64,000 nt of DNA from the NCBI GenBank assembly GCA_013396635.1, contig WBMW01000144.1, forward strand, positions 842,900-906,899, read 5' to 3'. Made by a program: the position numbers and the translations under genes. Source of the DNA: Penelope pileata (lineage: Eukaryota > Chordata > Aves > Galliformes > Cracidae). Positions 34,901 through 49,900 of this stretch are shown here, piece by piece. The notes under the pieces are model-generated. The model was not told the DNA's origin and searched no databases. It saw nothing but the letters and a program-made list of their open reading frames with translations. How positions within the stretch are numbered: position 1 is the stretch's first letter; the number at the start of each line of letters is the position of its first letter.

Positions 34901-37900
34901 TGTACACACTCGCAAGTCCCCCTGTAGGTGCATAGAGGTCATGTGGTTACTTTACAAATATTAGTTCTCAAAGTAGGGGCCTCAAAGTAGGACATTATTA
35001 CCGCTTGTTAGTTACCATACTAATTCCCCTAGTTTAGAAGATGATTCAAATATGTTTTGTTTTGAATACATACATATCTAAGACTAGTAAAGGAAGGAAA
35101 ACTCATGATTATGTAGAGAATTTTATTCTTAGTACTTTTATTCTGAGTAGTGAAAACAACAGCATTAGCTAAAATTCCTACTAGTCAGATGTATTTATTT
35201 TCTATTCTCTGGGAATTGTGATTTGGAAGATTGATAACTTTGTTTTCCTTGTATGCTTGTGCATGTATTTAGTTGGTATATATGTTTTGTTACAAAAGTA
35301 AATTATTTAATGAACTTTTAATTTTAAAAGTTCAACTTTTAAAAGTTTAACTTTTATTAATGAACTTGTACAATTAGCTTAGAAAATGTATTTCAAGGGA
35401 AACTTGTCAAAGTCAACGTAGTTGAATTTCACCATATTTCTGTACAAGATCCTTGTCAAAAAAAAAAGTATTTTTACAGAATTTACTCAGTGCACTTGAG
35501 CTGGATCCTGATGAAACAAAAAAATGGCTTGCAGAAAATAATAGAAAAATAACTGTTTTACGAGTTAATGAAAGGTCATTAACAAGGCAGAATACCACTT
35601 TGCTTGAAATGGAACGGCACCTCAGAAAAGAAAATGAGAAATTGAAGAGTGAAATAACACAAATGGAGACTGCAGTTACAGGGAATATTGGACACTTGCG
35701 ACGATTCAAGGTACAGTTAGTAGTAGTAATAGTACAGATTTTTGTTTTCACTATTTGGCAACAAATACACGTACTTTTTTTTTAAAACAGGGCAGTACTA
35801 ATTTGTTGAATGCCTTATGCAAGTGCTTGCTAAATGCTAAATGTTTTATCAAAACATTTTTTGTATTTAAATAAGTGTCATAATGTGATATCTGTCAGCT
35901 TTCTGCTTCTGAAGTAGCTTAAACAAAAGTTCTTTTCACTGAAAGCTTCATATGGAAGCAAATTAAACTTTTTGGCTCTTCAGGTTGATAAGGCCTGCAT
36001 TGACTCATCTTTATAAAATATATAAAATATGTTTTTGACAGTTCATTATGATGGAGAGACAACTAATGATAGAATTACCTAGACAGTTCAACACCAAAGA
36101 AATTTTGTCAATATTTGTTGAAAACAGTGCATAAGAATGTATATTACTGTAGTAAGATAAATCAGGATCATATTCAAAAACATTATTATAACTATTACTC
36201 TTTTTTTCTTTGAAGCAATATTGATCTAGTAAATCTCGTTAACCCCTTGTATTGATTGTTTTCATAGGAAATGGCTAGCTTTAAGATTGCAGCTCTACAA
36301 AAAGTGCTGGATGGTAGTGTGCCACTGTCTGAACTGGAACTGGCTAATAAGCAGTATAATGCGTTAACTGCTAAATACAGAGATATGTTACAAAAAGATA
36401 ATTTGCTTGTCCAACGGACAACAAACATGGAACACATGGAGGTAATGTCTGTTTTACCTTTGACTCTTCAGGAAAAAAAAATTCCGCTTATTGTATATTC
36501 ATTCTGCATTCTTTTTTCTCAGTTAATAGAGAGATGGTAGTGTTGGAAGTCCCAACACTAGAACTACAAGTTAAAATAGTTCTAGAGCGAGTATGAGATG
36601 TTGGAGCAAGCCTTACTGTTGCTATCAAATTTTAATTTGCTAACCTGGTACTTTATCAGTATATTAAAAAGCATATGATAAGTCCCAGCTTTCATTTCAT
36701 GTATAAAAGCTTTTTGTTTAATTTTTTGTTGATATTGTGTTTTTTCTTTTTTCCTTCTTTTTTTTTGCTTGTTTGGATTTCAAGTTGAGATGTGGGTATA
36801 TTTCTTTTGTGGTGCTTTGATTAACAAAACCAGGGTGGCAAAAGGAATATCTGTTACAACCATCCATGTTAGAAGTCATAAGGAAAAATAGAATGAGTGC
36901 AGACACTTTCAAAGCTTTCTCCCAGAGTTACTCATTCATGAGTTACATGAATGTAAAAGTTCCAAAAGGAAGTATCTATAGGTGTGAAGTGAACAAATAA
37001 ATCACCAATGGATGCTCACAGTGTGTTTGCAATATGACGGAGGAGCTGAAAATAGATAAGTATTCCTTGAATAGGATATTCATAGGAGACTGTGACTAGT
37101 TTTAAAGATGTGTTGCTACTTTCTGCCCTGCATTCATGTCAGAAGTAGTAGTCCACAGAAGTATGAATTGTTAGAATTCACATAATTTTCTTGTCTTCTG
37201 GGTTGTCCGGTTGACAAAGGCTAAATACATGCGGTGGGTAAACTTGCTGCATTTTGTTAGCTGAACAAGGAATGATTCCTTCTCTATTCTATGGATATTT
37301 TTGTATGTATGAAAAACTTTTAGTGCGCATTTCAGTAATTTCACAGAGCAAAATAATCATTTATCAACAGCAACCTAAAAACGTTTAGAAAATTAGAAAT
37401 AAAAGATCTAAAAGAAGTATATGATCTGTCTCAAACATGTACTTACATGCAAGATGAAATATCCTCCAGAAGTACTTCCTCTCTTCCCACTGGAAATGAT
37501 ATGCTATGACAAACTTAGACCATCTAGAATTAGATGAAGAACCACAGTCACTATGATGGTAAATAATCACAGTAATAGTAGAAAACAGTAGGACAGAACA
37601 GAAAGAGCTTATGAGGCAAATTAAGCTATTCTGTTCCAATAGATACAGATGAATGTGTTGTGTTTAGGTAAAATCTGTTAATTTAAAAGATTTTATAGAT
37701 ACTAAACATCAAGTCTGCTAGATTTTAATTGTTTGTTGTTATGTTGCAACTTTTCTGTCATATAGCATGAAAATGTGTCCTTAAAAGCACAGATAAATTT
37801 ACTGAATAAGGAACTGGAAATCACAAAAGAGAAACTTCATACTATAGAACAGGCTTGGGAACAAGTGACTAAACTGGGTAAGTATGAAAGTTATATTGCA

Positions 37901-40900
37901 AAATCAAAAAACAAATGGTATTTCCTCTGTAAAAGTAACAGTTTACAACGTTCTAAAATTCATGTATCTGTTTTAAAAAATATATAAATTATTTTGTATC
38001 TTTCACTAACGGTATTATTTTTTTCAAGTAATTTATATGTGACTTTTTCTTCTTTAGTTTGGTTTCATTTTACTTACATATTCTGCCAAAACCAAGTTTG
38101 TTTTTTTCGTCTGGAAACTGCTCTGCATTGACTTCTGGGCTGATGGGTCAAAGGTTTAAAAGCCAGAACTTGCAATGCTACATCTACTGATTTATTTTAC
38201 TTTTTGTAACTTGATTGTCAGTCAACATACTTCATAAGTGGTCAGGAAAATGCTTTCTTTTTCCTGGTTTCATGTTTCAAAACAAAATGTTTTTTCCTGG
38301 TAGCTGAGTCTTCCTTGTGTACATTTTACACACATTCTCATTATTCAAGAAGAACTCATCCACCTATTTTTCTTTTACAGATTTTTTAATTAAATTTCTT
38401 GTAGATTTACCAGCTGAAAAAGGACAAAGTAAACACTGAAAACAGTTACTAGTTTCTTTAACTGTGGTTGCAGATATACCTATTTATAATTGATAATAAT
38501 ATTTTATCCTGATTAGACACTTTTAAAATCTAATCAGGCAGGCCTTTTAGATAGCCATGCCTCCAGTTTAAAAAATACATACACATATATATTAAAATAC
38601 ATATAATACATAAACAGATAATAGATAAAGGAAGACTCGCGTTCTCTTTCAAGGTGTAAATAATTTTCATAGTTGAATCAGCCTGTATGTTCCCTAATGT
38701 AAATATTTCTGAATATAGGGGATGACAATGCCATGGACAAGGCCACAAAAGCAATAACCAACACTGAGATTTTGTCCATTTCTAAGAAAATTGCAATGCT
38801 GGAAATGAAGGAACTAAATGAAAGACAAAGAGCAGAACATTCACAACGAATGTATGAACATTTAAGGAATACTTTAAAGCAAGTAGAAGAACGCAATTTT
38901 GAATTGGAAACAAAGTTTGCTGAGGTAAATCTGTTGAGAATTAAACAATTTGCCATATACTAGCATTTGCCGTATATTTTTAAGTTTTTCAAAAATTATT
39001 AATCAGTTATGTATCATTAATGGTTGACAAATTTATGACGCAAAATGTAGATGCCTTTTAAGAGCTGCAGTTTTGCATGGATGGGACATCTGCTTAAAAA
39101 AAATATTGTCAGTAGTTTATTTCAAACAACATTTGTTCTAAATTGTAAAACACACCGTGAGCAATTTGACAGATAGTTTCCTGGTTTGTCAACAGAATTC
39201 TGGAAAAAAACCTGTTTTTGACCTATTTCCTGTGTCTAATTAATATGATCTCTTTTCTACTAATTTTCCTGTAATTATCAATGATTCCAAATGTTAGAGC
39301 TTTCTGTCCCTTTTGCAAGTGTCATGATTCCCTTGCAGACTATCTTCTTATGTCACATGCCAAGCATTTTCTATAATGCAGGAATAGAAGCCATGTGCTG
39401 TTGAACTTGATGGTCCTTGTAATTACTCTTGTATCAGTTTTAATCTTGCTAGATTTTTTTGTCCCCAATATTCCTATTTGAAGTTTGTTCTGTAAATTCA
39501 TTATTTAATAGTAGGAGATTTTATTATATTTTACAGTCCTAATTTTTCCAGTATTGTTAGAGAAACATTCATTAAGACATACCTCAGGTATTACCTCAGG
39601 TAATTAATGAAAATCGTGTGATCACAAGAATTGGTAACTAGAGGAAATCCTCACCTTCTAAACTCATAAATCAATGTCAAAAATTGTTTTCATACATTTT
39701 TACAGTTCCCATAAGAACCTTTGAGTAGTTTTTTTTCTAGATAGCACTGCCTCAGATCTATGAAATTCAGACAATAAGATATGCCACACATTTTTCTTTG
39801 TTTAGTAAATTAGTTATTATCAGGCTGCTTGATAAATAAAGTTATTTTTAAAAAGATCAAAATACTGGGCAGTAAATGCCAGTATTTGTGTTACCAACCC
39901 CAATGCTGGACAGTATATTAAATACATAAGTAAGACAGTTCATTTCCTGAAGTGTTTATAGTTTTAGTACTTTTTTCTTTTTTTCATCTTTTAGTTTAAA
40001 AGCAAGTTTTTTGCTGTAATGATTTTAAGAAAATACACTATTTAAAGTATGGTTTAGTTTGGAATCCTGTTCCATGCTGATATGTGTATCTCTTCCTATG
40101 TGCATGCAGTGCTGTAAACAAAAAGGTTTAAGCAGAGAGGAAAGAAACTACTTTTTAAACACAACAGTGTTTTGTAATGACTTCAAAAGAAGATACTTCG
40201 GGCACTTCATTTTCTTTGCGGGTCTGGGATCAATTGTGTGGTTACAATGCCATTCTGTTTTTTGGTTCTTTTTTAAGCTCACCAAAATCAACCTCGAGGC
40301 ACAGAAAGTGGAACAGGAGTTAAGAGATGAACTGTCAAATAGTGTAAGTAAGGCAGTGAGTGATGCAGACAGACGACAAATCATGGACCTAGAGAAACGT
40401 GAGATGGAGCTCAAAACTGAAGTATCAAAGTAAGTGTTGAGGTAACAAATTCATAATGCAGTATGTTTGAAAGCATGCAAAAAAAAATCTATGCAGGCTT
40501 ATATAACTATACTTGCATATAACAGTTTTCAGTGTTTGGCATTTATATGTGCCAAATTTGGAGCTGAAATTAAACGTTTCACTCAGTCGTTTGCTTCATT
40601 GTGATTTGAACAAGGAATTAAGTGCTGGCCTGGATAGACAATTGTAAGTGTGTCCTAAAATCCTCATTGCTAGTATGTTTAAGCAAATTAATTAAGTTTT
40701 GTTTCTGTATCACAACCACCCTTAAATGTATGAAAATCTCCTAAAACGAATTGGAAAGCAATTCATAGTTTCAAAGAGTCATAGACATACTGAAGACAAA
40801 ACTATTATATTATTTTGTTTGTTTTTGCTATTTACTGATTACTGATAGTAAACTTAAAGAAAAATATCCAACACAAAATGTGAGAGGCAATACAGAAGAA

Positions 40901-43900
40901 TTTTCGTAAAAAGGATGCTGAGCAGTAGAGAAGTGTACACTAAAAATAAAAAGCTCTTCAAATGTTTGATATGAGGAAACAAATTAAGCATTTTTTCATA
41001 GTATGTTCTATGTAGAAAAACTTATTCAGTAGTTTAAGTGACACAATGCTGTTGTTTTCTCTGTAAGATTGAGAGAACTTTCTGATGTTGCAAAAATGCA
41101 AGTTGATGCTCTAGAGGCACGCCAGCAATGCAGAGAGAAGGAGGTGGAATCTCTTAGAATGCAAGTTTTAGACTATCAGGTATGGTTAAATTAACCTTTA
41201 TTAGCACTGCAGTTTGGATATTTTTTTCTTCTGAGGGCCAGGGAGAAGAGGGAAGAAATTAAATACTTTTACAGTGAATTTTACAGTAAAATCTGCGAAA
41301 GTATTTCAGAAAGATCTTACCAAGTCAGTCCTTTGTCAATACTCTTTCAAGAATTTTGTATTACTTTCATAATTTTTTTTTTACTTCTAGTTGTGTAACT
41401 AAAAAAAGGATCCTGAGCTTACTTCCATGTTACTTATATATATTCCTATATCATTAATATAGGTCAGTTTTTAAACATAAAGTCAGGAATGTTTGCTAGT
41501 GGGTTGGGTTTTTTTGCTTTTTTTTTTTTTAAGTAAGACAGAGGCTGTTACTCGTGAATCTTGAAGATTAGGCTTACTATCTTGTTTTGTTATTAGCTAA
41601 AACAATCTCTTATTGTCTCCATGTTCTGGGATGGTTTCAATCTCTGAATACAACACTTCTACCAGCTTTTATGTTATTATATTTAGTAAGTTTGGGTATG
41701 CTTTTCTTCCCCATTTTCTTGTATTTTGGAAAGAGACCATTTTTTAAGATCAATATCTGATGAGGTCTATTTCTAAGATGCAACTGTAGAAACAAGAGTG
41801 TTTAAAAAAAAGAGTTCTTTTTAAAGGCTCATTTCTGTAGAATAAAATACATGCAATATATAAAATACAAAAAGTAAAAGTTTTTTATTTGAAACGTATT
41901 TGAAATGAAAAATAATTTTGTTCTGTAATTTCTTTTTTAGACACAGTCTGATGAAAAAGCAGTTATTGCAAAACTGCATCAGCACATCATAGCCCTCCAA
42001 GGCAGTGAATCCTTTGCTATAGGCAAGTTGGAGACTCTAAAATTAAAACTAAATAAGATGGAAATCCATAGTCTACATTTAGAGCAGAAACTTGATGATA
42101 GAGAGCAAGCCTTGTATTTTGCCCGACTGGAAGGAAGGAATAGAACAAAACATCTGCGACAGACAGTTCAGTCTTTGCGGAGACAGTTTAGTGGTGCTCT
42201 ACCTTTAGCACAACAAGAAAAATTTTCTAAAACAATGATTCAGCTACAGAATGACAAACTGAAAATTCTAGAAGAAGTTCAACAAGCCCAGAAGGAGCGT
42301 CAAAATGCAGAAAACAGAGCACTAGAGTTGGAGTTAAAGCTGAAAAGTTTAGAAGAATTATTAATTGCATTGAAGGATGCAAGAGGAGCTCAAAAGGTTT
42401 GCTTCCTTAAAACTCTGAATAGCTTTGTTAATCTAAAATGCATTTATACTAAATTTTGTTTCAGTATGTTTTCTAAACCTCTGTTTTAATGTAGAACTTC
42501 ATGATCACGAAGTATACTGTGTCAGAATATGACAACTATCATTTTTTGTTTTTATATTCTATAAAAAAGTAATAACATCATTAATTATTTGCAATGTAAA
42601 GGTGCAGTCAGTTACTAATTTTCTAATTAAGTGGCATAGGAAGTACGGGCTTACTGTGAATTAAATTTGATTAAATTATGAATTAAATTAAATTATGCAC
42701 TAAATTAAATTAAACACAGAGTAATATTCTGAATTTCTGTTGCATGAGCTTGTATTGAAATCTTCACTGCAATTTTTTTTCTTTTAAATAAATCCAAGGG
42801 CAGCGTGGTCAGAAATATTATTGTACTCGTGGAATTCTACTTAACCATATTTTGCTCTTGTAAACAATATTGTGTTGCAATTTGAATAAGGCTTTATGAC
42901 TTCTCTGCCAGATCCTTGTGTAGTATAAACTTTTTTTCTGTCATGATTAAAGATGTCTGTATGTAAGCAGTGCTCTTGGCATGCTTTACTTTTAAGCCAT
43001 TTTTCAAAGGTTTTTCTGAAGTAGTCTGACATAAATATGTCTATTATTCTTAGTGCATGTGTGCTTTTGAATACTTTGTTCTTTTATGGAGTGTTTTAAT
43101 GGTTTTGAAAATCTTTTACTGCTTTAGAAAAGACATCCAAACTTCTTGCATTTTTTTTTTTTTTGTTCATTGTGAACAGATGCATAGGTTACAGTTTGGT
43201 TAGGTCAGTTGAAAGTTATTTACAGACAGAGTTCTTCTGACAGCATGGGGGAAACATTTTGCCTCTCCAATTGTCTACTGTACTTTTCAGTCATTCCTCT
43301 TGCAGCTTTGTAATCTTGCTATGCCACCTCACTCAAGGGAAGAAGCTTACAAAGAAAGAATCTTTCTCTCACTTGGTTAAGTGCCATCCTTCCTCAAAGT
43401 TGGAGTGCAACTGCATCTAGATGGACTGTGGGCTTGGTAAATTATAATGCTGTATATCATTCATTATTAGGTAATAGAATGGCATATGAAGATGGAGGAA
43501 CTCCGTCTGCAGGAACTTAAACTCAATCGAGAATTAGTCAAGCAAAAAGAAGAGATGAAGTATTTGCATAATGTCATTGCAGAATATGAATGCACAATCA
43601 GTAATCTAGAAGAAGAAATTGTGCAGCAGAACAAGGTACACATTTCTGGATGCTACTAGAAAAACAGCATACTCTTTATTTTGTTAAGTGATTTTAAAAA
43701 GATTCTTTGTATTAAGATTTGTAACATGTATGTTTGCGTCTTTGTTCCATTATACTTTCTAATAGCACATTGGAGTATTTTGCACTTCATTATTTTTTTT
43801 TTCTGTTTAAGTTGCTTATAAAATGTCCATTGCCTTCAATAAATGAAATGTCTTTATCAAACATTTGTTACAGTTTCATGAAGAAAGGCAAATTGCTTGG

Positions 43901-46900
43901 GACCAGAGGGAAGTAGAATTGCAGCGCCAATTAGACATATATGATCATCAACAAAATGAAATACTTAGTACAGCTTTAAAGGTACACACACTGAACTATT
44001 AATAAACTGAGAAGCACGTTTCAGAGCTGTTGTATGATGTGAATATGAATTTTTCTGTACAGTTTGAAGAGGCCACAGGATCAGTTCCAGACCCTACTTT
44101 GCCTCTTCCACAACAACTTGAGCTGGCTTTGAGAAAGATTCGGGAGCATATTCAAATAATTGTGGAAACAAGGGCAACTTGTAAATCACTAGAGGAGGTA
44201 ATTAAACATATAAATAACCATATAAAGGATAAAGGCTGAATTTGTCCTTAATTATTTTTCTGTAACAAATACCTTCTATAAATATCTACTAAATGTGTCA
44301 ATTCCCTTAGAAGTATTTTAACTAAGAGAGAATGTAGATAATGTATTTATTTTAATTATTTGTTATTTCCTTTCAATTGGAAGAAATTATTGGGGAACAT
44401 TTTTGATTGTTTTAGATCACACCTTCACTAGAGTAGGATGCTCTTGTACAAAATTAACTTTACTGTATGTATCTAGTTAAAATTACTTTAGATACTTCAT
44501 GGTTCTTAAGCAGTCTTAAAAATACCACCTTCTTGGTTTTGATACCACTAAGTGGGTTGCGTAAGTGTGTTAGCAAAAGATACCGTGAGACTTTTTTGAT
44601 CTAGTAATAATTCCATACAGCTAAAATGAAATGCAAAAAGCCTTTTGATTTTAAGATCATTTAGACAAATCTTTCTGTTTTTAAAAAGTAAGATCTTATT
44701 GCATTGTGTGACTTCTGTGAATGCAATAATTGTCTTTTGTTGTAGAAATTAAAAGAAAAAGAAACTGCTCTGTGGAAAGCTGAACAAAATGTTCTATCAA
44801 GAGACAAAGTTATAAATGAACTAAGACTTCGATTACCTGCAGCATCAGAAAAAGAGAAAATAATGGCTGAATTAGGCAAAAAAGAAGATGATCCAGAGTA
44901 CCATCATGCAATAAAAATTGCTCATCAAACCATTGCAAATATGCAAGCAAGATTAAATCAGAAGGAGGAGGTGTTAAAAAAATACCAACATCTCCTTGCT
45001 AAAGCAAGAGAGGTATTTGTTTTGCATAAACTTTCTTCCGTTTTTAAGGTTTTAGTTCATTCTTTGTTAACCTCATTGATAGTGAAATCTTAATTTTTTT
45101 TGATTTCAGAGAGAACAGAATACAATTACTCTTATATTTCTGTAGAAAGTTCTTCCAGAACTTAACTTCCTTAAAAGAGGAGGTTTGCTCAGTCAGGAGG
45201 TTTATGTGTATGATGTCTGTCTAGGAATTAAATTAGTATGACAGGAAGAAAACTAAAAATCTTCTGTGAGAAGTCGACTCCATGAAGTGCATGTTCACAG
45301 AGACTTTTCAAGTATTTGCAAGAGTGATCTGTGGACTGTATCTTGTAGTAAATTTGGAAGGTATATGACAGAAGTGTATTTATGGAAAATATACTTCTTA
45401 AATATGCTGTAATTTAAAATACACTTTTAAAGTATAAACCTTGTGTTAAAGCATATTGTTGTATTCTTAAAAGCATATTCTGTAATCTTTGGATTCTTAA
45501 AGCAAATTTTAAAGAATAAACCTTGTGTTGTGGAGGTATTTCAAGACTATTGATGCATCTATTTTAGCGTGATTGCATCAGGAGCACATACCTGAAGTAG
45601 ACTTCATGTTATCTTCACTCAGTGTTAACTTTGGTTAACATATATGTGGTTATTTTATCTGAGAGAAATCAAGCTTTTTGGTTAGGAACTAACACAGAAA
45701 ATGCAGCCTTAAGAATGAACCTATATGGTCTGTCTGCTAGTAGACACTTAACCCACAGGATCACACTAAAGTTAGTTCAAAGTAAGTAGCCCTGAAAACT
45801 ATATAGTGTGTTTATCACTATCCATAGTGCGTCATAGCTGGTGTGGGGCATCACTAACTGGTTTGCTTTCCAGATACTGTCGTTTTGCACCACACTACTT
45901 GCAATGTATCTTGAAACTGGAACAGTGTTTTTTTTTTTTTTTTTTTCCCCAATAGTAGGTGTTAAAAAGAGGAAAAAAAAGGTATACTCACTACAAGATG
46001 AAAAGAATTTTAAAAACCAGAAAAATTAGAGGAAAAATTGGGGAACAATGCTGAGCAATAATTGAGCAATCTGCGTGAAGGGCACTTCAGTTTCATGTTC
46101 ATCAGTGTAATTGCACTTTTATTTTGAACAGGAACAAGAGGAAATAGCAAAGAAACATGAAGAAGACATTAGAACTCTGCACCAGAAGTTAGATTTGTGT
46201 ACTGACAATTCCCTTAATAAATTGAAACAGACTGCTGTGGTGAGTTATGTGTGTTTGAGGGATTAGTAGAGTTGTTCCTAAATATTGAAAATTGTTGCTC
46301 AAAAGAAGTTTTGTAGTCAAAAGTAAGTAATAAATGATGACGAAGAATAAATGGATGATCTATACAGAAAGAACTTCAGAAATTCTTGAAAGAATTTGAG
46401 ATAGATGGATTAGAGGACAAGTGTAAAAAATAAAGTTACTGCTTTAAAATATAACATCATTCTTCATATTCTAATCTATGGACTTCTTGGGGAAGGAGGG
46501 AGGTATATTTTTTCTCTATTCTTTGCATGCAGTTTGTGGTTGCATTAAACCCATTTTAATACAGATTTTCTCTTGACACTTGATGGTAAGGTGACAACTA
46601 TATTTAACTGGATTATTCTGTGGATTATTCCATGTGTAAAGCTCTTTTCCAAGTAGTATGACTGTTTTCTGAGTGGACTAAAAATTGTATCTCAGTAGAT
46701 AAACATGATAAATGCTAATCCCTGGTTATGTTCAGGATTGAGTTTAAAATGCATCACTAACCTTTGATTTAAAGCTTAAAACGTTTATCACACGCGTTTG
46801 TTCTGTTTTACAGGAATTAATGGAAAAGCCTTCTTCATCGCTTAACAGCAACAAACATTACCTCCGTTTAGCGGAAATGGAGCAAACTGTAGTAGAACAG

Positions 46901-49900
46901 GACAATTCTCTTGCTTCACTTGTTGGTAAATTAAAGAAAACATCATCTGATTTGGAGAAACAAAAACAAATTACTGTAATGAAAATCAAAGAATTTGAGA
47001 CTATCAGAACCCAGTAAGTTTTTAGACTGTTAACATAAGTCACAGTTCATCAGCTACGCATTGCTGTTACTGAGGTGGTCTATCAAATTGAGCATGTTTT
47101 AGCTCAATTTTAGATTTGGCTGAAAAAAAAGAGTTACGACGGTTGGTAAATATAAATTATTTTTGCTTTGAAGCCCTTCATCAAAGCTAATATTGAAAAA
47201 CTATGGCTTGAAAAAATGAATTTAAGTTATAAACTTTGTGCCATCCTGTGAAAAACAAAGATGTTTTTCAAAAAAGAATTGAATGAGTCTTGGTATGAGA
47301 GTTGTCTTTAAGCTACTGTGATCCTTCCCCTACACACATTACCATCCATTTGGACTTGCTGCCTGACAGTTTTAAACACATTAAAATTTAACCCCTGTTT
47401 AAAAGAAAGAAAAGATGATGCTTTTCTTAGCAGTTATGGACAGGAATTAGAATGAACAATGTTCTAGTCTGATTTGTCAGTCATTCTTGAATAATTTCCT
47501 TATTAAGTGGAGACATTCTTTGTAGAGGCAGTCGTCTTTTACTGTTCTCAAATCTGTATATAATTTCTTAACTCAAGGAGTGGTGAGGCACTGGCACAAG
47601 CTGCCCAGAGAAGCTGTGGATGCCCCATCCCTGGAGATGTTCAAGGACAGATTGGATGGGGCCCTGGGCAGCCTGCTGTAGTGGGAGGTGTCCCTTCCCA
47701 TGGGGCAGCTGGGTTGGAACTAGATGAACTTTAAGGTCCCTTCCAACCAAAGCCATTCTATGATTCAATGATGATTTGTTTTAACAATGAAAAATACAGC
47801 ATTGTGCCCTTTGTTCACTAGTTTGGCATTTACTAGTTTATTGTAGTATACCATATTAACACTTACTTTATATTAGGCTTCAGGAAAAGCACACAGTCGA
47901 TGTGGAACAACTGAAAGATGAAGCAAATGGATTGAAGAAAGCGCTATCTCAGATGGATAAGGAATTAGCCAATGTAAAAGCTGAGCTAGAGGCTCAAAAA
48001 GAAGCAAATAACAGAGCACCCACAACAACACTGAAGAACCTAGTGGAACAGCTGAAGAGCCAGTTAGCCATAAAAGAGAAGCAGCAGAAAGTCAGTCAAC
48101 AAAAATTACGTATCTATGTCACAAATTAACATAAATGTTTAACATGGCATAATGCTTAAAAATTCTATACAGCAAGAGGTGGAATATAGTTGCATAATTT
48201 AATGTAAAAATACAATTGCATTTTGTTGTTTTTTAATGATCATATTAGCATCTTCACTTACTAGAACTTGTATTTTTTATTTTCAGGCCTTGAGTAAAGC
48301 ACTTCTGGAACTTCGCGCAGAAATGACTGCTAATGCTGAACAGCAGATTATTTCTGCAGCATTACAGAAAGAGGCATATATGAATGTCCAGGAGATTGTT
48401 GACAGAGAAACAAAGGGGCTCATGGTGAGTACAAGGTAATGTCTTTGTATTCCATTGTTATGTTGCTGGTAATCCTGATTTTTATGCTTTTTTTTACTGT
48501 GCTTTTTTTTCTCTAGACACAGATAGAGGAATTAAATAATGAGATTTCAAAACTTACAGATAACCTTAAAATAAGTAAAAACAGGGAGAGTGCTTTGTTA
48601 GATGAAAGGGATGAGTTGAACCAAGAACTTCAGAGGAAACAAAAGGCATTTACCAAAATAATGAGAGAAAAAAATGAAATCGAAAAGGAAAATGAAGAAC
48701 TGAAGAAACGGATTAGGAGGCTAAACAGCAGCATTCAGGTAGAAGTGATTTTTTAAAAACAAGTTTGATCTTGGTCAAGTTTTTGCATTGCCTGGGCTGG
48801 TTTGAGGGGCGAAAGATAAAGTAAGTGCCTTTGACAGGCATTGAGACCATTACTCAATTTACAAGTGTATGTTTGCTGTCAGCTGGGTTACACGTGAACT
48901 ATTACCTTTTGCCGTTGGAAGTATGTCTCAAATATAATGAACAAGCTAAAAAATACTTTTTCCTAGAAAGAAGTTTAGAGTGTGAAGAATTGAATTGCCA
49001 CTTCCAAAGCTTGGAAAAATGACAAGCTTAAATTTTGTGATCTTCCTGGCTGCCCTTATTTCTCTGTACAGAAGAGAAATGAAGGATTTACATATCTTAT
49101 ATACATATCCCGATATACAGTATCATTGTCTAAACTTTATTTTTGAATTCAGCTACTTACTACTGAATTAATTTTAGAATGCAAAGTTAAATTACTGAAG
49201 TATTGGAAAGGTCATTTTGGTTGTAAGCTAATTCTACCATTTGAAATTAAAGTCTTTATTTTTGGGGAGGAGAAAAATACTTAGGCAGTAGTCATTGGAC
49301 TTTTAAGTTGATGATAGTTTGTAATTTTCAGAACAAAGCTGATGAGCAAAATCTGATAGATATTCTTCAGAAGAAAGTTAAGAAGTTGGAAAATGAACTT
49401 GAGAAGAAGTGTGAAGAAACAGAAAAAAAAGAAGACAAGGTATGTAATAAATACAAAGATGGTGGCTTTGAAAGAGATATCATCACCTTAACTATAGGCA
49501 GTTGAGTTCTCTCCACTGTCTCCAAAAACAACAGCTGACCAGCCAGACTTGATCAAATCAAAAGCAGTTTCATGACAGTCACTTTTTCATGTTCCCTTTG
49601 GTCTTTGTTATTGGTGGTTGCTTGGTACTGAGTGCTTGCACATTAATATTTTCATGTCCTTTTTGTAGAATTAAAAGTCCACATATTTTAGAAAACTAAG
49701 ATTTTATAGGTAGCAGTGAAATTGATTAAGTGATGTCAAATGTGCATTTCCAAAATCAGTGCAGTGATAAAAATACGAAGTACTTTAGGAGCAAGAAGTG
49801 TGAAGTGATGATGTCTGTGTAAGTACTTATTCTTCACAATAGCAGTCTCCACTTACAGGAGGTTCTGATCTTATGGAGGTGTGTTCATTTTACAGTTGTT

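Noticed and set aside
45927..45947. T run followed by cccaatag resembling an acceptor
   Set aside because: The downstream frame does not match CEP290 and the true E38 follows at 46132; most likely a poly-T tract.
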